Assembly (NCBI RefSeq): GCF_900115105.1
Contig: NZ_FOYP01000001.1
Location: 2,258,097-2,322,096 of the forward strand
DNA length: 64,000 nt
Reading direction: 5' to 3'
Source of the DNA: Yoonia tamlensis
Lineage (GTDB): Bacteria > Pseudomonadota > Alphaproteobacteria > Rhodobacterales > Rhodobacteraceae
Below the pieces are notes generated by a model. It saw nothing but the letters and a program-made list of their open reading frames with translations, did no database searches and was not told the origin of the DNA. This document shows, in pieces, positions 45,506 to 55,530 of the stretch (position 1 is its first letter; every line of letters begins with the position of its first letter). The position numbers and the translations under genes are program-made.

Positions 45506-45837
45506 TTCAAGATCAACCCTTGGGTGAAGTTTGTATTGAGTTGTGTCGGAATTCGGGATGCTGAAGACCTAAACGCACGTGCTTGGGGCGCCAACCCACG
45601 GGTCAGGCCTGACGGAACATTGAAATCTAGCCTGACATGCATGGTACGCACGCCAAGTATTTACGCCGTATTATCACTTGCCGGTTAAAAGATCAGACGA
45701 TACATTCTATAGACTGAAACACATCAGTATCTGCCATATTATTAAAAAGTAGATTAAAGTTTGGGTTCCGTTAGGATGTGTCTCGGCGGCGCACGAAGCT
45801 TTATTGAGTTAGCCAACGATCCGAACGGAGCAGAGTC
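45506..45837. other. Intergenic region, probable divergent promoters
   Basis: No gene is convincing. The right half (45700-45780) is AT-rich and may hold the promoter of the Hint-domain gene; no match to a known box is seen. Confidence 0.35.
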
Positions 45838-46935
45838 ATGACAACAGTAACGTTTTACGCCAGAGGCGATAGCGCGACGGCAAACAACGCGTCGCTCAAC
45901 ATTACAAACACATCGCAGCTACCAACGACCACACTGGTATTTGACAGTGGTGCGAACGGCGATGTCCTTCTAGATTACGTTGCGCCTGCAGGCGCGGGAC
46001 AGCTGAATGGTTACGACCCTGATACAACAGTATCAATTAACGGTGGCCCTGCTCTCCAGTTCCGTGTTGAACAAACAGGCTACTTGCCCCTTAACAACGG
46101 CAAGGTGCCCGACGTTGCGGAAGGCAAGGAAGTCGTCGTGATTTCTGTCGGATCCGGCGGTACTTACCAGCGGTATTTCTTTCTGACAGACGGCTCTGGC
46201 ACCCTTACCTTGATGAACAGTTTTGGTAACGGTGCGGTTCCTTTGGACCTTACTGATACGTCACCCGATGATCCGGTTGAAGTATGCTTTTGCGAAGGCA
46301 CCAGCATTCTGACGAAATCCGGCTATCGAAATACTGAAACTCTCAAGGCGGGCGATATGGTCCTGAATGACGCAGGCCAGGAAGTGCCGATCCTGTGGAT
46401 TGGCCGCTCTGTCGTTACGCGTGATACGATGTCTCGCGACCCGAATCGCCGGCCTGTGCGCATCCCTGCAAATGCGATTGCCGAAAATGTGCCGTCATCG
46501 GATCTTTTTGTTTCAGCCCAGCACCGTATCGTCCTCGAAGGCAGCTGGTGCGACCTTTTGTTCAGCGAAGAACGTATTTTGACACCTGCAAAGCACCTTG
46601 TCGGGGCAATCGCGGAATGGGTCGACCCTGACGCAGATGTCGCATATTTCCACATTCTGTTCGATGATCATGAAATTCTGGTTTCGAATGGCGCGCCAAC
46701 AGAAAGCTTTCAGCCTGCGCTGCGCGCGTTCAACGGTATTTCTGCCGAAATGCGTGCGTCATTGTCTGCTGTGGTTGAACCACAACGCCTTAAAGAACTG
46801 TTCATGCGCCCCGATGCAATGCGCAGCTTGAACGCCAGTGAGGCGCTCACGCTGATCGGCGCCCTATTCGCCAAGCCCGAAAGCATGTCACAAACACAAG
46901 GCGTTTATCCACTTCAGGCCGTGAACAGCCGATAG
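45838..46935 (+). CDS. Hint-domain (Hedgehog/intein-type) protein
   Basis: A 365-residue protein with an N-terminal beta-rich region (1-145) and a Hint domain from about residue 150. The splice-type nucleophile is Cys150 (VC-FCEGTSILT), followed by LKAGDMVL and the block-B-like SAQHRIVL with His229. Hint domains in alphaproteobacterial secreted proteins cleave or rearrange their own chain; here no C-terminal partner domain is seen. There is no classical signal peptide, as in type I secreted relatives, but no RTX repeats are visible. Confidence 0.85.
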   Translation: MTTVTFYARGDSATANNASLNITNTSQLPTTTLVFDSGANGDVLLDYVAPAGAGQLNGYDPDTTVSINGGPALQFRVEQTGYLPLNNGKVPDVAEGKEVVVISVGSGGTYQRYFFLTDGSGTLTLMNSFGNGAVPLDLTDTSPDDPVEVCFCEGTSILTKSGYRNTETLKAGDMVLNDAGQEVPILWIGRSVVTRDTMSRDPNRRPVRIPANAIAENVPSSDLFVSAQHRIVLEGSWCDLLFSEERILTPAKHLVGAIAEWVDPDADVAYFHILFDDHEILVSNGAPTESFQPALRAFNGISAEMRASLSAVVEPQRLKELFMRPDAMRSLNASEALTLIGALFAKPESMSQTQGVYPLQAVNSR

Positions 46936-47242
46936 AAACAAAGCACGGCGGATGGCATCCGCGCATCTGTGTTTGTGTATGACCGCCTGTTTTGGGTATG
47001 GGCGAGAATGTTGTGGGGAACCGGCTGGAAACCGCGGGTTTACCCGCGAACTTGTCATTTTGTGGCGCATGCTAAACGGCAACCAGTTTTCGGGCACATC
47101 GATCTAGCCCCCGATCCATATCCAAATATTAAACCGTAAACATTGTTCTGTCTTTATTGCCACGGGCTTACGAAAGTGACACCTTACAATAGCTTCCAGG
47201 TAACACTGCGCAGTTCTATTATGCATTCGACGTATTGGGGTA
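46936..47242. other. Intergenic region with a small hairpin
   Basis: It contains CGCGGG-TTTA-CCCGCG (47033-47048), a 6-bp stem without a T-run. A 52-codon open frame at 46951 has several Cys but no ribosome site. No gene is supported. Confidence 0.35.
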
Positions 47243-48253
47243 ATGATGATCACTGTACTCGTTAGTGAAATTAACCGCTCCCCGATGCGCAGGCTACTCA
47301 AGACGGCAGGCCATGCGTTACCCAAGATCCGCGTCTTGACTTATACGCAAGTGTTTCGTCGCTTTTTTGTGCCCGCGGGCTGCGTCATTTTCACTGATTT
47401 TGATTTGCTCTCAGATTTCGAGCTGGATGCAGCTTGTGCGATTGCTGCGTCGGTTGAAAATCGCGGTGCACCCAGTCGCGTCTTGAACGACCCGCGTAAA
47501 GCAAAGGAGCGTTTCGCGCTTCTGTCACACCTGTTCGAAACGGGCCAAAATACGGTTGAAGTAACGCGACTGCAAAGCGACCAACGTCCAACCCGCTACC
47601 CGCTTTTCATACGGTTTGAAAACGGCTGTTTGCGCCCAGACTTTGAAATGATTTCCTCAGCCAGTGAACTCGACGCTGCAATTATTGACCTTACAAACTC
47701 GGGCCGAACTCTGCGGGGTCGTATGACGGCAAGTTTCGAAACCGCAACTGACGCTGATGGGCTTTATCGCAAGTACGGGGCGTTTCGGATCGGCGATTAC
47801 ATCGTGCCACAGCATATATTGCGGTCAGACAAATGGATCGTAAAATCCAGAATTTCGTCGGCGGACGATGCCTTTGTTGCCGAAGAACTGGCCTTTGTAA
47901 GGGACAACCCACATCGCGCGGCATTAATGAAAATTTTCAAGGCAGCTAATATCGAATTTGGGCGCATTGATTACACCGTGCGCGATGGTGAAATTGTAGT
48001 TTTTGAAATCAATATGAACCCCACGTTTCCACGCTTTAGAGGTGGCAAAAGCAATCGGGCGGAACGGCGAAAATACATCCTTGAAGGATTGGTCGCCGGA
48101 TTTGAATCACTCGATGTACGTACAGATAAAGAACCGATACATTTTACGCCGATCAATTATGCCGAACGTTATTTAGTTTTGCGACGTGAAGACATATTCG
48201 CAAGATTAACCCGATTATGGCACCGCGCAAGACGAGGTAAAGCAAATGAATGA
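47243..48253 (+). CDS. ATP-grasp-like protein
   Basis: A 336-residue protein with an ATP-grasp-like C-terminal half: IEFGRIDYTVRDGEIVVFEINMNP (about residues 238-261) gives the acidic E-x-N metal-binding residues, and WIVKSRISSADD gives a likely ATP-contact Lys. The N-terminal half resembles the PreATP-grasp region (VIFTDFDLLSDFE). The family joins carboxylates to amines or similar; the substrate is unknown. Its 3' end overlaps the methyltransferase gene by 8 bases. Confidence 0.68.
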   Translation: MMITVLVSEINRSPMRRLLKTAGHALPKIRVLTYTQVFRRFFVPAGCVIFTDFDLLSDFELDAACAIAASVENRGAPSRVLNDPRKAKERFALLSHLFETGQNTVEVTRLQSDQRPTRYPLFIRFENGCLRPDFEMISSASELDAAIIDLTNSGRTLRGRMTASFETATDADGLYRKYGAFRIGDYIVPQHILRSDKWIVKSRISSADDAFVAEELAFVRDNPHRAALMKIFKAANIEFGRIDYTVRDGEIVVFEINMNPTFPRFRGGKSNRAERRKYILEGLVAGFESLDVRTDKEPIHFTPINYAERYLVLRREDIFARLTRLWHRARRGKANE

Positions 48254-49076
48254 CACACGCCCCGGCATGCAAGCCCTCCCGAAAACAAGCGCATTGGCCC
48301 TATCCATTGCGCCCGCAACTTGTAGCCCTGATTGCCATTCGTATCATGCGATTTGGGGTTTCATGCGCCTGTTCGGCAACCTTCCAGCGGTCGCGAATGA
48401 CCATGCGTTCATGCTATCTGCCATCGACACGGCAATTGAAGCAGGCGCAAGGAAAGTCCTTGTGTCCGGCTCAGCAGATCATGGCGTTTTGGCTTATGTC
48501 ATTGCTGCTTTCGACAATGCAGGTGTGCGCCCCGACATTACGGTTATCGACCAGTGCGGGACCCCTTTGGCTGTCTGCTCAGCCTATGCCCGCGAACATG
48601 GTCATACGATCAAAACACATGCATGTGATGCGCTAACCTATTTTGGTGGGCCATTCGACTTGATCGTCGCGCATAATTTCTTGAATTTCTTTTCGCCCGA
48701 TGCGCGTGTCACGCTTGTCCGAAACTGGGCGGCACTTCTGGTGGAAAACGGGTGCATGATAAACCTGAGCGCGGTTAAAGAAAACGTGCCGGAGCGGGTG
48801 CTCAGGTTTCCGCCTGAAAAAGCCGAAGAACTGGCCGAACGCATGTGTGATGCGCGACGCGCGAGCGCGCACTCAGGGCTCATCTCGGAAGAGGAGATGC
48901 GCCACCTTGTTCACGACTACTGTGCACGCCGCAATAGCTGGGCAATTCCAGATATTGAATCGCTAACCGCACCTTTCCTAAACAACGGGTTCGTCTTTGA
49001 TACGCCTCCGCGTGTAGACCAATTAGCTTCGCGGCCCGGACGTAAGAGGGTCGGGATTATCGCGCGACGCGCCTGA
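48246..49076 (+). CDS. Class I SAM-dependent methyltransferase
   Basis: A 276-residue Rossmann methyltransferase: SAM motif I region KVLVSGSADHGVLAYV (about residues 70-85), acidic motif II end ITVIDQCGTP, and the motif IV-like PFDLIVAHNFLNFFSP (about 136-151). Overlap with the ATP-grasp gene means the two act together. Possible roles are modification of a peptide, glycan or small metabolite. Confidence 0.78.
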   Translation: MNDTRPGMQALPKTSALALSIAPATCSPDCHSYHAIWGFMRLFGNLPAVANDHAFMLSAIDTAIEAGARKVLVSGSADHGVLAYVIAAFDNAGVRPDITVIDQCGTPLAVCSAYAREHGHTIKTHACDALTYFGGPFDLIVAHNFLNFFSPDARVTLVRNWAALLVENGCMINLSAVKENVPERVLRFPPEKAEELAERMCDARRASAHSGLISEEEMRHLVHDYCARRNSWAIPDIESLTAPFLNNGFVFDTPPRVDQLASRPGRKRVGIIARRA

Positions 49077-49079
49077 AAA

Positions 49080-49511
49080 TCACCGCAACAAATGCCCTGC
49101 GTATAAGCGGATTTGTAGAAGCTCTTGAAAGACGCCGATAACGATGATCGGGACCGCAGCGGCGCAAATAGCCGCAGTGATTATGCGGTACTTCCCCTGC
49201 CGCACGACCAGAACCTGAACAAAGACGCTCAGTGCTCCGCCAATCGCGAAACCAAGCATGGTGACCAAAAATGCAGCCAACGCCAACCAAGAAAATTGCG
49301 CAATATCGCCTTTGCCGAAGTTCGCCGCACTGGGCCGCGGCGCGCGTGCCCGCGCGTTTTGGACAACCAACACGACGCACAGGACAAGGCCGATACCACA
49401 CGCCAACCCCGGCGCCAATGCGACCTCCCACCTGTAACGCAGAATTTCAGCGAGGCAGATCGCAAAGATGAAACCAAGTATTGCTGGCAAAACCAACCCG
49501 CTATGACGCAT
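49080..49511 (-). CDS. tctB: Tripartite tricarboxylate transporter small membrane subunit TctB
   Basis: A 143-residue protein with four membrane segments, matching the TctB family in topology and size. It overlaps tctA by 11 bases. Together with TctA and the TctC binding protein it imports a tri- or dicarboxylate using an ion gradient. It converges with the methyltransferase gene, only 3 bases apart. Confidence 0.87.
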   Translation of the reverse strand: MRHSGLVLPAILGFIFAICLAEILRYRWEVALAPGLACGIGLVLCVVLVVQNARARAPRPSAANFGKGDIAQFSWLALAAFLVTMLGFAIGGALSVFVQVLVVRQGKYRIITAAICAAAVPIIVIGVFQELLQIRLYAGHLLR

Positions 49512-50997
49512 CTATATGATCCTTCGCGATCTTGGCGTGCGCCATAAGACGGCGCGACATGCGATGCATAGAAAAAAGCAGCGTTGCGATCATCAGCAAT
49601 GAAACCGGTCGAAGCAGAAATTCCGGCCCCCAAATGCTCAGAGACTTCACAAGCGATGTCTCGGCTTCTGGCCCTAGGATCAGGCCAATGACGAAGGGCG
49701 CACGTGGCCAGTCAAGAACCAAGAAGGCGTATCCGATCGCCGACATCGCAATCATCACAACAAAGAAACGCCAGTCGTTTGAAGCAATATAGATGCTCGC
49801 CATCGCAAGAAGGTAGACATATGGCACAAGTAGATGAACAGGCACACGTGCGAGCCGCTGAAGCACACCCGACAATGCAACGAGAGTTACAGCAGCAAGT
49901 ATGTTGGACAATGCAAGCGCCCAGACCATAGCCCAGATCAAGCCGTTGTTTTGTTCTACAAAGCTCAACCCGGGTGAAACTCCTAGGGGGACCAGCGCAA
50001 TCAGGAAAATCGCCATGCCCGAACTACCGGGAATACCCAAGAATAAAGTGGGCACAAGGGACCCACCTTCTTTTGAATTATTTGCGGCCTCCGGACCAAT
50101 CACCCCTTCGACAGCACCTTTGCCAAATTTTTCAGGATGGTCAGAGCTTTGTGCGGCATGCCCATAGCAAAGCCAGGCCGCGACGTCACCACCAAGGCCC
50201 GGAATGATACCCACGATTACGCCCATCACAGAGGTGCGCAGCGTCAGCCAGCGGTGTTTGACAATATCCGCTGCCCCCAGCGCGATCTGCCGAAAGACAT
50301 CCGCCCTCGGCAATATCTCGGTTTGAGATATCTGCGCTTTTCGCCCGACCCTGAGCATTTCGGGGATCGCAAACATCGACAGCACTGCGGTTACCAAGTT
50401 TATGCCGCCATAAAACACATCCAGATCAAAAGTGAGCCGCTCTACGCCGTAGGTTGTTTCCTTTCCGACAAAGGCAATTGTTAAGCCAAGACAGCCAACG
50501 ATCACCCCTTTCACAAGGCCACTGCCGCTTAACAGCGCGCAAAACCCAAGCCCGAAAAGCGTTAACAGAAATATTTCGGGATAGCTGATCTGTTTCATCA
50601 AGCTCAGCGCGAATGGTACGATAAGCGCAAGACAGATAGTGCCAACGACACCGCCAATACCAGATGCAATTGCAGCCGCAGTAATTGCACGCGTGCCATC
50701 ACCATTTTTGGTCATGCTATGACCGTCAAGGACGACAGCGGTGCTTGGACCTGTGCCCGGAATGCCTAGCAAAATGGTGGGCGCTGCAGCGCCGGTATGC
50801 ACGACGGCATGCAGACTGATAAGAAACACACAGCCAGCGAGCGTATCCAGCCCGATGAGAAACGGCATGACGGAAATCAACGCAATCTTTCCGCCAAGAC
50901 CCGGTATGGCACCAAACACCATACCGATTGGAACAGCCACCACCATAAGCACAAGTGCCAGTGGCGACGAAAATAGGGCAATCAAGCCATCAAGCAT
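49501..50997 (-). CDS. tctA: Tripartite tricarboxylate transporter large permease TctA
   Basis: A 498-residue permease with about 11-12 segments. The TctA signature is clear: GMVFGAIPGLGG near residues 25-36, the paired IPGTGPSTAV (about 79-88) and the later VGIIPGLGGDVAAWLCYG (about 262-279), then LFLGIPGSSGMAIFLIAL. It starts 8 bases after tctC. Confidence 0.95.
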   Translation of the reverse strand: MLDGLIALFSSPLALVLMVVAVPIGMVFGAIPGLGGKIALISVMPFLIGLDTLAGCVFLISLHAVVHTGAAAPTILLGIPGTGPSTAVVLDGHSMTKNGDGTRAITAAAIASGIGGVVGTICLALIVPFALSLMKQISYPEIFLLTLFGLGFCALLSGSGLVKGVIVGCLGLTIAFVGKETTYGVERLTFDLDVFYGGINLVTAVLSMFAIPEMLRVGRKAQISQTEILPRADVFRQIALGAADIVKHRWLTLRTSVMGVIVGIIPGLGGDVAAWLCYGHAAQSSDHPEKFGKGAVEGVIGPEAANNSKEGGSLVPTLFLGIPGSSGMAIFLIALVPLGVSPGLSFVEQNNGLIWAMVWALALSNILAAVTLVALSGVLQRLARVPVHLLVPYVYLLAMASIYIASNDWRFFVVMIAMSAIGYAFLVLDWPRAPFVIGLILGPEAETSLVKSLSIWGPEFLLRPVSLLMIATLLFSMHRMSRRLMAHAKIAKDHIDAS

Positions 50998-51005
50998 CTT
51001 TGTGG

Positions 51006-52100
51006 CTAATTTTGTTCAATAACTTCAACAACCAACTCGCGAATGCGGGGATCACCATTCAGAATATCACGTGCCAGTTGGCCCGCTTCTTCGCCCGAGA
51101 GATAATCGATCGGCATGCCTTGCTGCGCAGCCCTTTCGAGCAGCTCGGGATCAGCGATTGCAGCGGCATAAGCCGCGCGTAGTTTCGCCACCAGTGCAGG
51201 GTCCATATGTGGTGATGCCACTGTGATGCGGCCAAGGGCACTAAGCGCGGTGATGAGGTCGGTTGCTAGAATTTCGTCACCGGTCTGTGCGATATCGGTT
51301 GCTTTGGGGGTATCTTGCAATAGGGGCGATACCGGGTCGCCAAATACGAGAATAGGGATGCCGGACCCTGCCTCTACGGCTCTGATTGCGCTACCTTCGG
51401 ACATCAGTTCGCCTTGTGATTCACCTTTCAGCAAAGCCGCGAGCGATTCAGACCCGCGAAAGCCGGGAACGATTTTCAGTTCAAGATCAAATGCGTTGTT
51501 TAACAACCCGGTTTGAATGTGACCGGAATTTCCAAAGCTACCTGTTGTAAAGATGACGCCGGCTTCGGCATCGCGCAGGTCCTGAAAGGTTTCAAATCCT
51601 GAATCAGCACTGACGATAACAAACCGTGCCTCTGACGAAGCTTTGCCAATCCAGTTAAAATCGGCAAGGTTGAAATCGATATCCTCGTTGCCAGCCATCT
51701 CATCAAGGATAAGCCCGGTGTTGAACAGCATTACTGTTGCGTCATCAGCGTCCAGTTCAGACAATTCGCGTAGAGCATCAAGACCACCGACAGCGCTGCG
51801 GATTTCGGGAATGACGTTTGCATCGCCTAGCTGACGCTCCATAAACTCGGCAAGCAGACGCCCGTAACGGTCATACCCGCCGCCGACCCCAGCGCCGATC
51901 CAATAGTTGAGCGTATTAATCTCGACAGTGTCGTCTTGGGCGACGACAGCGCCAGTTGCGCCAAAACTGATGATTGCTGCGATAGCGACAGTTTTTCTTG
52001 TGGCATGATAGGCCGCGGCGGTGTTTTTCTTCAGGTTGGAACAGAGCGCTGCAGACTTTTCCGATATCTGGTTTGATACATCGTAAATGCTAGGCTTCAT
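51006..52100 (-). CDS. tctC: Tripartite tricarboxylate transporter substrate-binding protein TctC (Bug family)
   Basis: A 364-residue periplasmic receptor. The signal peptide has a long n-region, with the hydrophobic core at about residues 36-53 (TVAIAAIISFGATGAVVA) and cleavage near AQDD. The mature part has the Bug fold (LNYWIGAGVGGGYDRYGRLLAEFM...), with the binding-site loop at about residues 180-188 (TTGSFGNSG). It is the first gene of tctCAB; the ligand is unknown. Confidence 0.9.
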   Translation of the reverse strand: MKPSIYDVSNQISEKSAALCSNLKKNTAAAYHATRKTVAIAAIISFGATGAVVAQDDTVEINTLNYWIGAGVGGGYDRYGRLLAEFMERQLGDANVIPEIRSAVGGLDALRELSELDADDATVMLFNTGLILDEMAGNEDIDFNLADFNWIGKASSEARFVIVSADSGFETFQDLRDAEAGVIFTTGSFGNSGHIQTGLLNNAFDLELKIVPGFRGSESLAALLKGESQGELMSEGSAIRAVEAGSGIPILVFGDPVSPLLQDTPKATDIAQTGDEILATDLITALSALGRITVASPHMDPALVAKLRAAYAAAIADPELLERAAQQGMPIDYLSGEEAGQLARDILNGDPRIRELVVEVIEQN

Positions 52101-52364
52101 TTGGCGAATTCCCTACTTAAGTTGGCGACTGGATGACCTTTTATGACGAACGTGCAACCGGTTAACCTGAGCATAACCGTTCCGGATTGTTTCGCAAACG
52201 CGAAGTTTTCTGGGTACATATCTACATTACGTTTTGGCGTTCTGTCGCGCTGAATGCCATCTTTCGCAAATACAGCACTAAATGCAGCGCCCCGGCTTGA
52301 CCAAATCGCGGTGGATCAAAAGCTGCCGCTAGCGACATGTCAGACGTGGGTATTTAGTTCCCGT

Positions 52365-53282
52365 TTATCGGTGCGGACTGTCCGTTATTGCCGCAACGCG
52401 TTTGCCCAGCATCACGTTGCCAGCAATATAAAGCGCAAGATCGCCTGCGGTTGTGATGACCCGCAAGATCAAGGCCGCAATCAATAGTTCATCGCCCGCA
52501 GCCGCCTGCGCAAGCAATCCAACAAGCAGCGCCTCGCGCACGGCAATGCCGCCCGGTGCTGCGGGTGTCAGAAAACCAACCAACCATGCGAAAATGGCCG
52601 CGGGGATCGCCACGGCCACAAAGCTGCCGGACACGACAAACAGAACCACCGCAAAGATCGTGCCCTGAAACACCATAAAGCCGACCCCCCGAGACAAAAC
52701 ACGCAAGGCGGCCATGCGCCACGATCTTTGAATGCGCCAGGACACCAGCGCCGCAATACCGGCAGCCATAGCCAGAAAAAGTGGCGCCAATGTCTCTAGC
52801 TGCGCATGCACCTGCCCCGCGCCACCCACAAAAGGCACGACAAGACAGGCCGCAATGACCGCGCATAATGGCAGGCTGGCAAGTTCGATCACCGATGCCG
52901 TTGCAAGGGGTCGGTGATCGAGACCGAAATCCTTGAGAAAAATGTGTCGGCTGACAAGATGCACAATATTGCCGGGGATATATTTGGCGATTTGGGTTTT
53001 TGTATAGGACAACAATAGCGGCGCAACAGGCGGCGATGGCTGAACCAGCGTTTGCACGATCGTTGCCCAGTTGAATGCCAATAGCCCCAATGCGGCGCAA
53101 TAGACCGCCACAAGCAGGGCCAGCATCAAGACCTGAGACACGGATGGCTGCCAGTTGCCGAGCGCGCCGCGCTGTTCAAAAAGCGCCCAGCCCACAAATA
53201 CAAATGCCAGCATCGTAACAAGTTGCCCGATCCGCCGCGCGACCTGTTTAAGCGTTTGCGACCTGTCAGACATGGCGCCCAT
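52365..53282 (-). CDS. Flippase-like membrane protein (LPG synthase TM region-like, UPF0104)
   Basis: A 305-residue inner-membrane protein with about eight segments. Hallmarks are the YIPGNIVHLVSRH segment (about residues 98-110) and FLTPAAPGGIAVREALLVGLL (about 238-258). Members are associated with glycan or lipid transport. Last gene of the GT2 - membrane protein - methyltransferase - flippase operon; its first 17 bases overlap the methyltransferase gene. ATG 53273 is an alternative start. Confidence 0.85.
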   Translation of the reverse strand: MGAMSDRSQTLKQVARRIGQLVTMLAFVFVGWALFEQRGALGNWQPSVSQVLMLALLVAVYCAALGLLAFNWATIVQTLVQPSPPVAPLLLSYTKTQIAKYIPGNIVHLVSRHIFLKDFGLDHRPLATASVIELASLPLCAVIAACLVVPFVGGAGQVHAQLETLAPLFLAMAAGIAALVSWRIQRSWRMAALRVLSRGVGFMVFQGTIFAVVLFVVSGSFVAVAIPAAIFAWLVGFLTPAAPGGIAVREALLVGLLAQAAAGDELLIAALILRVITTAGDLALYIAGNVMLGKRVAAITDSPHR

Positions 53283-54006
53283 CGGCCAAAGCGCGGCGCA
53301 ATAGCGTTGTCTTGTCAGGGTAAGGGAGCGATGGCGTCATGCCGCCAAAATGCTCTGCGACTAGGCCGCTGTTACGGATCGCCTGATCATAGCGCGCCCG
53401 CTTTGTATTATCAAAAACGATCATGCCGCCTTGTGCCAGACAGCTTTGCGCAACTTGCAAACAGGCAGGGCGCGCACGCCCGTCGATGACAATGAGGTCG
53501 TAAGTCTGGCCGGTCCGGCTGATTGCGTGGACATAGCTTTCAAAGCTCTGGCCGGCATAACTCTCTTTTTGGGAATGATAGAGAGGGTTCTCGCTTAAGG
53601 ATGGGTCGGGCTGCACGCAATCGAGCCGGATATTCGGATAGGTCGCGATCCGGCTTTGCATAAGGTCATACCAGCCTTTGTCATGCTCTGTGCTGTGGAC
53701 AATGCCCGCGCGCCGCGCCAGCCAGATGGTACTGGCTCCGCTGCCAAATTCGAAAACCGACGCGTTCGGGCGCGACGCGAGAAACTGATCAACCTTGTCA
53801 ATCGCACGGTACGTCCACCACGGCACATCCAGCGCAATCATCTGATCGACATCGTAGATCGCGAACAACGCACGAATCCAGTGCGCAACGCGCCGGTCTT
53901 GGCGACGTTCCAGCCAACCAAGAAGACCGATACGCTGGGCGACAACGCCCAGAACGCGGATCGTTTTCACATAGGCCTGTTTGGCCTTTAACTTTATCAT
54001 TGCCAT
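53266..54006 (-). CDS. Class I SAM-dependent methyltransferase
   Basis: A 246-residue methyltransferase with VFEFGSGASTIWLAR (about residues 84-98) as SAM motif I, acidic HSTEHDKGWY as motif II, and YDLIVIDGRAR (about 168-178) followed by GGMIVFDNT. This layout is close to methyltransferases in polysaccharide clusters. It starts 3 bases after the GT-C-like gene, so it is co-translated with it. Confidence 0.82.
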   Translation of the reverse strand: MAMIKLKAKQAYVKTIRVLGVVAQRIGLLGWLERRQDRRVAHWIRALFAIYDVDQMIALDVPWWTYRAIDKVDQFLASRPNASVFEFGSGASTIWLARRAGIVHSTEHDKGWYDLMQSRIATYPNIRLDCVQPDPSLSENPLYHSQKESYAGQSFESYVHAISRTGQTYDLIVIDGRARPACLQVAQSCLAQGGMIVFDNTKRARYDQAIRNSGLVAEHFGGMTPSLPYPDKTTLLRRALADGRHV

Positions 54007-54009
54007 TTT

Positions 54010-55530
54010 TTAGCTTTCGTCGCGTTCTTCAAAAACGCTTTCCGGATCGACGCACAACTGCTCAAGTCGTGCGGGTGAAAACGCTTTTTCAGCCAGTTCC
54101 GCAAGACATCTGTCGCGCCCCCAAGATTCATAGGTTTGACCGGGAGATTGCTGGTAGCTTTTCCGAAGCGGGATCGTGACAAGTGCCGAAGTAAGTACAC
54201 CGCACAAGGCCAAGATAAAACCAATCAAAAAAACACGCCTGTTATGTTCAATTACCTCTGCAAACCGCGCGATCAACCCGGGCAATCCGAGAAGGCACAA
54301 AGCCATCATAAATGGCCAGACATCTGTCTTGTACCGCAAAGCAACGGTTGGGTAGCTAAGCATCAAAACCGCGGCTACGCCCGTAGTCATCAAGAGCGGC
54401 AAGGCGCGCGCACCGCCAGAAATCCTTGGCCGCCCGTAGCCGAACCCAACCAGCGCAAGCACCACCCATACTGTCCACAACGACAGCATGCCAAACCGTG
54501 GACTTTCGATATAGCCATGACCCGATATATGTTCAGTGGCTCGGCGGTGCAGAGCTGCGATTTCCGGACTGACAATTGGCGTATCAAGGACATAAATAAG
54601 CGCATTTGGCACGATGCGCCATGGATGAAACCGCCCATGTTCAACAAAGACGACGCCACGCCCGTCCGTTGCATAGTCGCTGCCGAAAAAGACAGGTGCA
54701 TATTGAACCTGACTGTTTTCTTCGGGGCTCTCGATTTGGCCGTGCGCGGCCGTTGCGGACCCAAATCGCACCTTGTTCAGATGCAAAAACGACAGCCCCA
54801 TAATGCCAAGGATTGCGAGACTAAGCATTGCAGGAACAATTGCACGGCGCTTTTCATCCCATATAGAAAATGCAAGCATCAGCAAAACACCGGCATAAAG
54901 GCCCACTGCCAGATGCGGCCGCGCATGGAGCAACACACCTGCCATGAGTGCCGCAGGAACCACGGCAGAGCGCCACGCCATGCCAAATAATGCGCAGCGC
55001 CACATAAGGTAGACCGCAACAGCCATAGCCGCATACGCAATACCCATCGGCTCGTGATATAGTACCGGATTGTTGCTCAGCAGAAAACCAGGGCTACAAA
55101 TCCAGATCGCCAGACCACCAACAGCAACCCAGGATACCGGTATCTGGGCAAAATATTTGCGCACCACCTGAAAAATCGCCAGATGATAGAAACCCGTGCC
55201 GATGGTCGCCCATAGCCATATCGAAAACGCAGCAGTCGGAAATTCGTTGAGCGCAACAAACGGATGCAGCAGGACGCGCGTCAATAACGGCGCAATCCCG
55301 TGGTAAAGATACCCTGTGCCATCGGCCCGATAGTGCCCTTCAAGGAGTAACATACGCAGCGGAAGGTCAAATCGCCCTTCGAGCAAGCGATAGAAATAGG
55401 CGTTGTATATCTCTGTTCCAAAATACGGATAGGAATTGGGCATGATGAAGCCAAAGACCAGCATGCCATAAAGCAAGGAGCCTAGCGCCGCACAAAGCAA
55501 AGATAAAAGAAGGGCCTTATCCTTGATCAT
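54010..55530 (-). CDS. Large multi-pass membrane protein, possible GT-C glycosyltransferase
   Basis: A 506-residue protein with about 11 membrane segments. No exact catalytic motif is proven, but the periplasmic first loop has acidic and aromatic residues (YFGTEIYNAYFYRLLEGRFD) as in GT-C enzymes that use polyprenyl-phosphate sugars. It overlaps the GT2 gene by ATGA, and GT2/GT-C pairs are known to make and use a lipid-linked sugar. Function inferred from context. Confidence 0.6.
   Translation of the reverse strand: MIKDKALLLSLLCAALGSLLYGMLVFGFIMPNSYPYFGTEIYNAYFYRLLEGRFDLPLRMLLLEGHYRADGTGYLYHGIAPLLTRVLLHPFVALNEFPTAAFSIWLWATIGTGFYHLAIFQVVRKYFAQIPVSWVAVGGLAIWICSPGFLLSNNPVLYHEPMGIAYAAMAVAVYLMWRCALFGMAWRSAVVPAALMAGVLLHARPHLAVGLYAGVLLMLAFSIWDEKRRAIVPAMLSLAILGIMGLSFLHLNKVRFGSATAAHGQIESPEENSQVQYAPVFFGSDYATDGRGVVFVEHGRFHPWRIVPNALIYVLDTPIVSPEIAALHRRATEHISGHGYIESPRFGMLSLWTVWVVLALVGFGYGRPRISGGARALPLLMTTGVAAVLMLSYPTVALRYKTDVWPFMMALCLLGLPGLIARFAEVIEHNRRVFLIGFILALCGVLTSALVTIPLRKSYQQSPGQTYESWGRDRCLAELAEKAFSPARLEQLCVDPESVFEERDES

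Noticed and set aside
47033-47048. Hairpin as a terminator for the Hint gene
   Set aside because: The 6-bp stem lacks a T-run and lies about 100 bases after the stop.
46951-47106. 52-codon Cys-containing frame as a precursor peptide for the ATP-grasp enzyme
   Set aside because: No ribosome site and no leader/core repeat pattern; could be chance.
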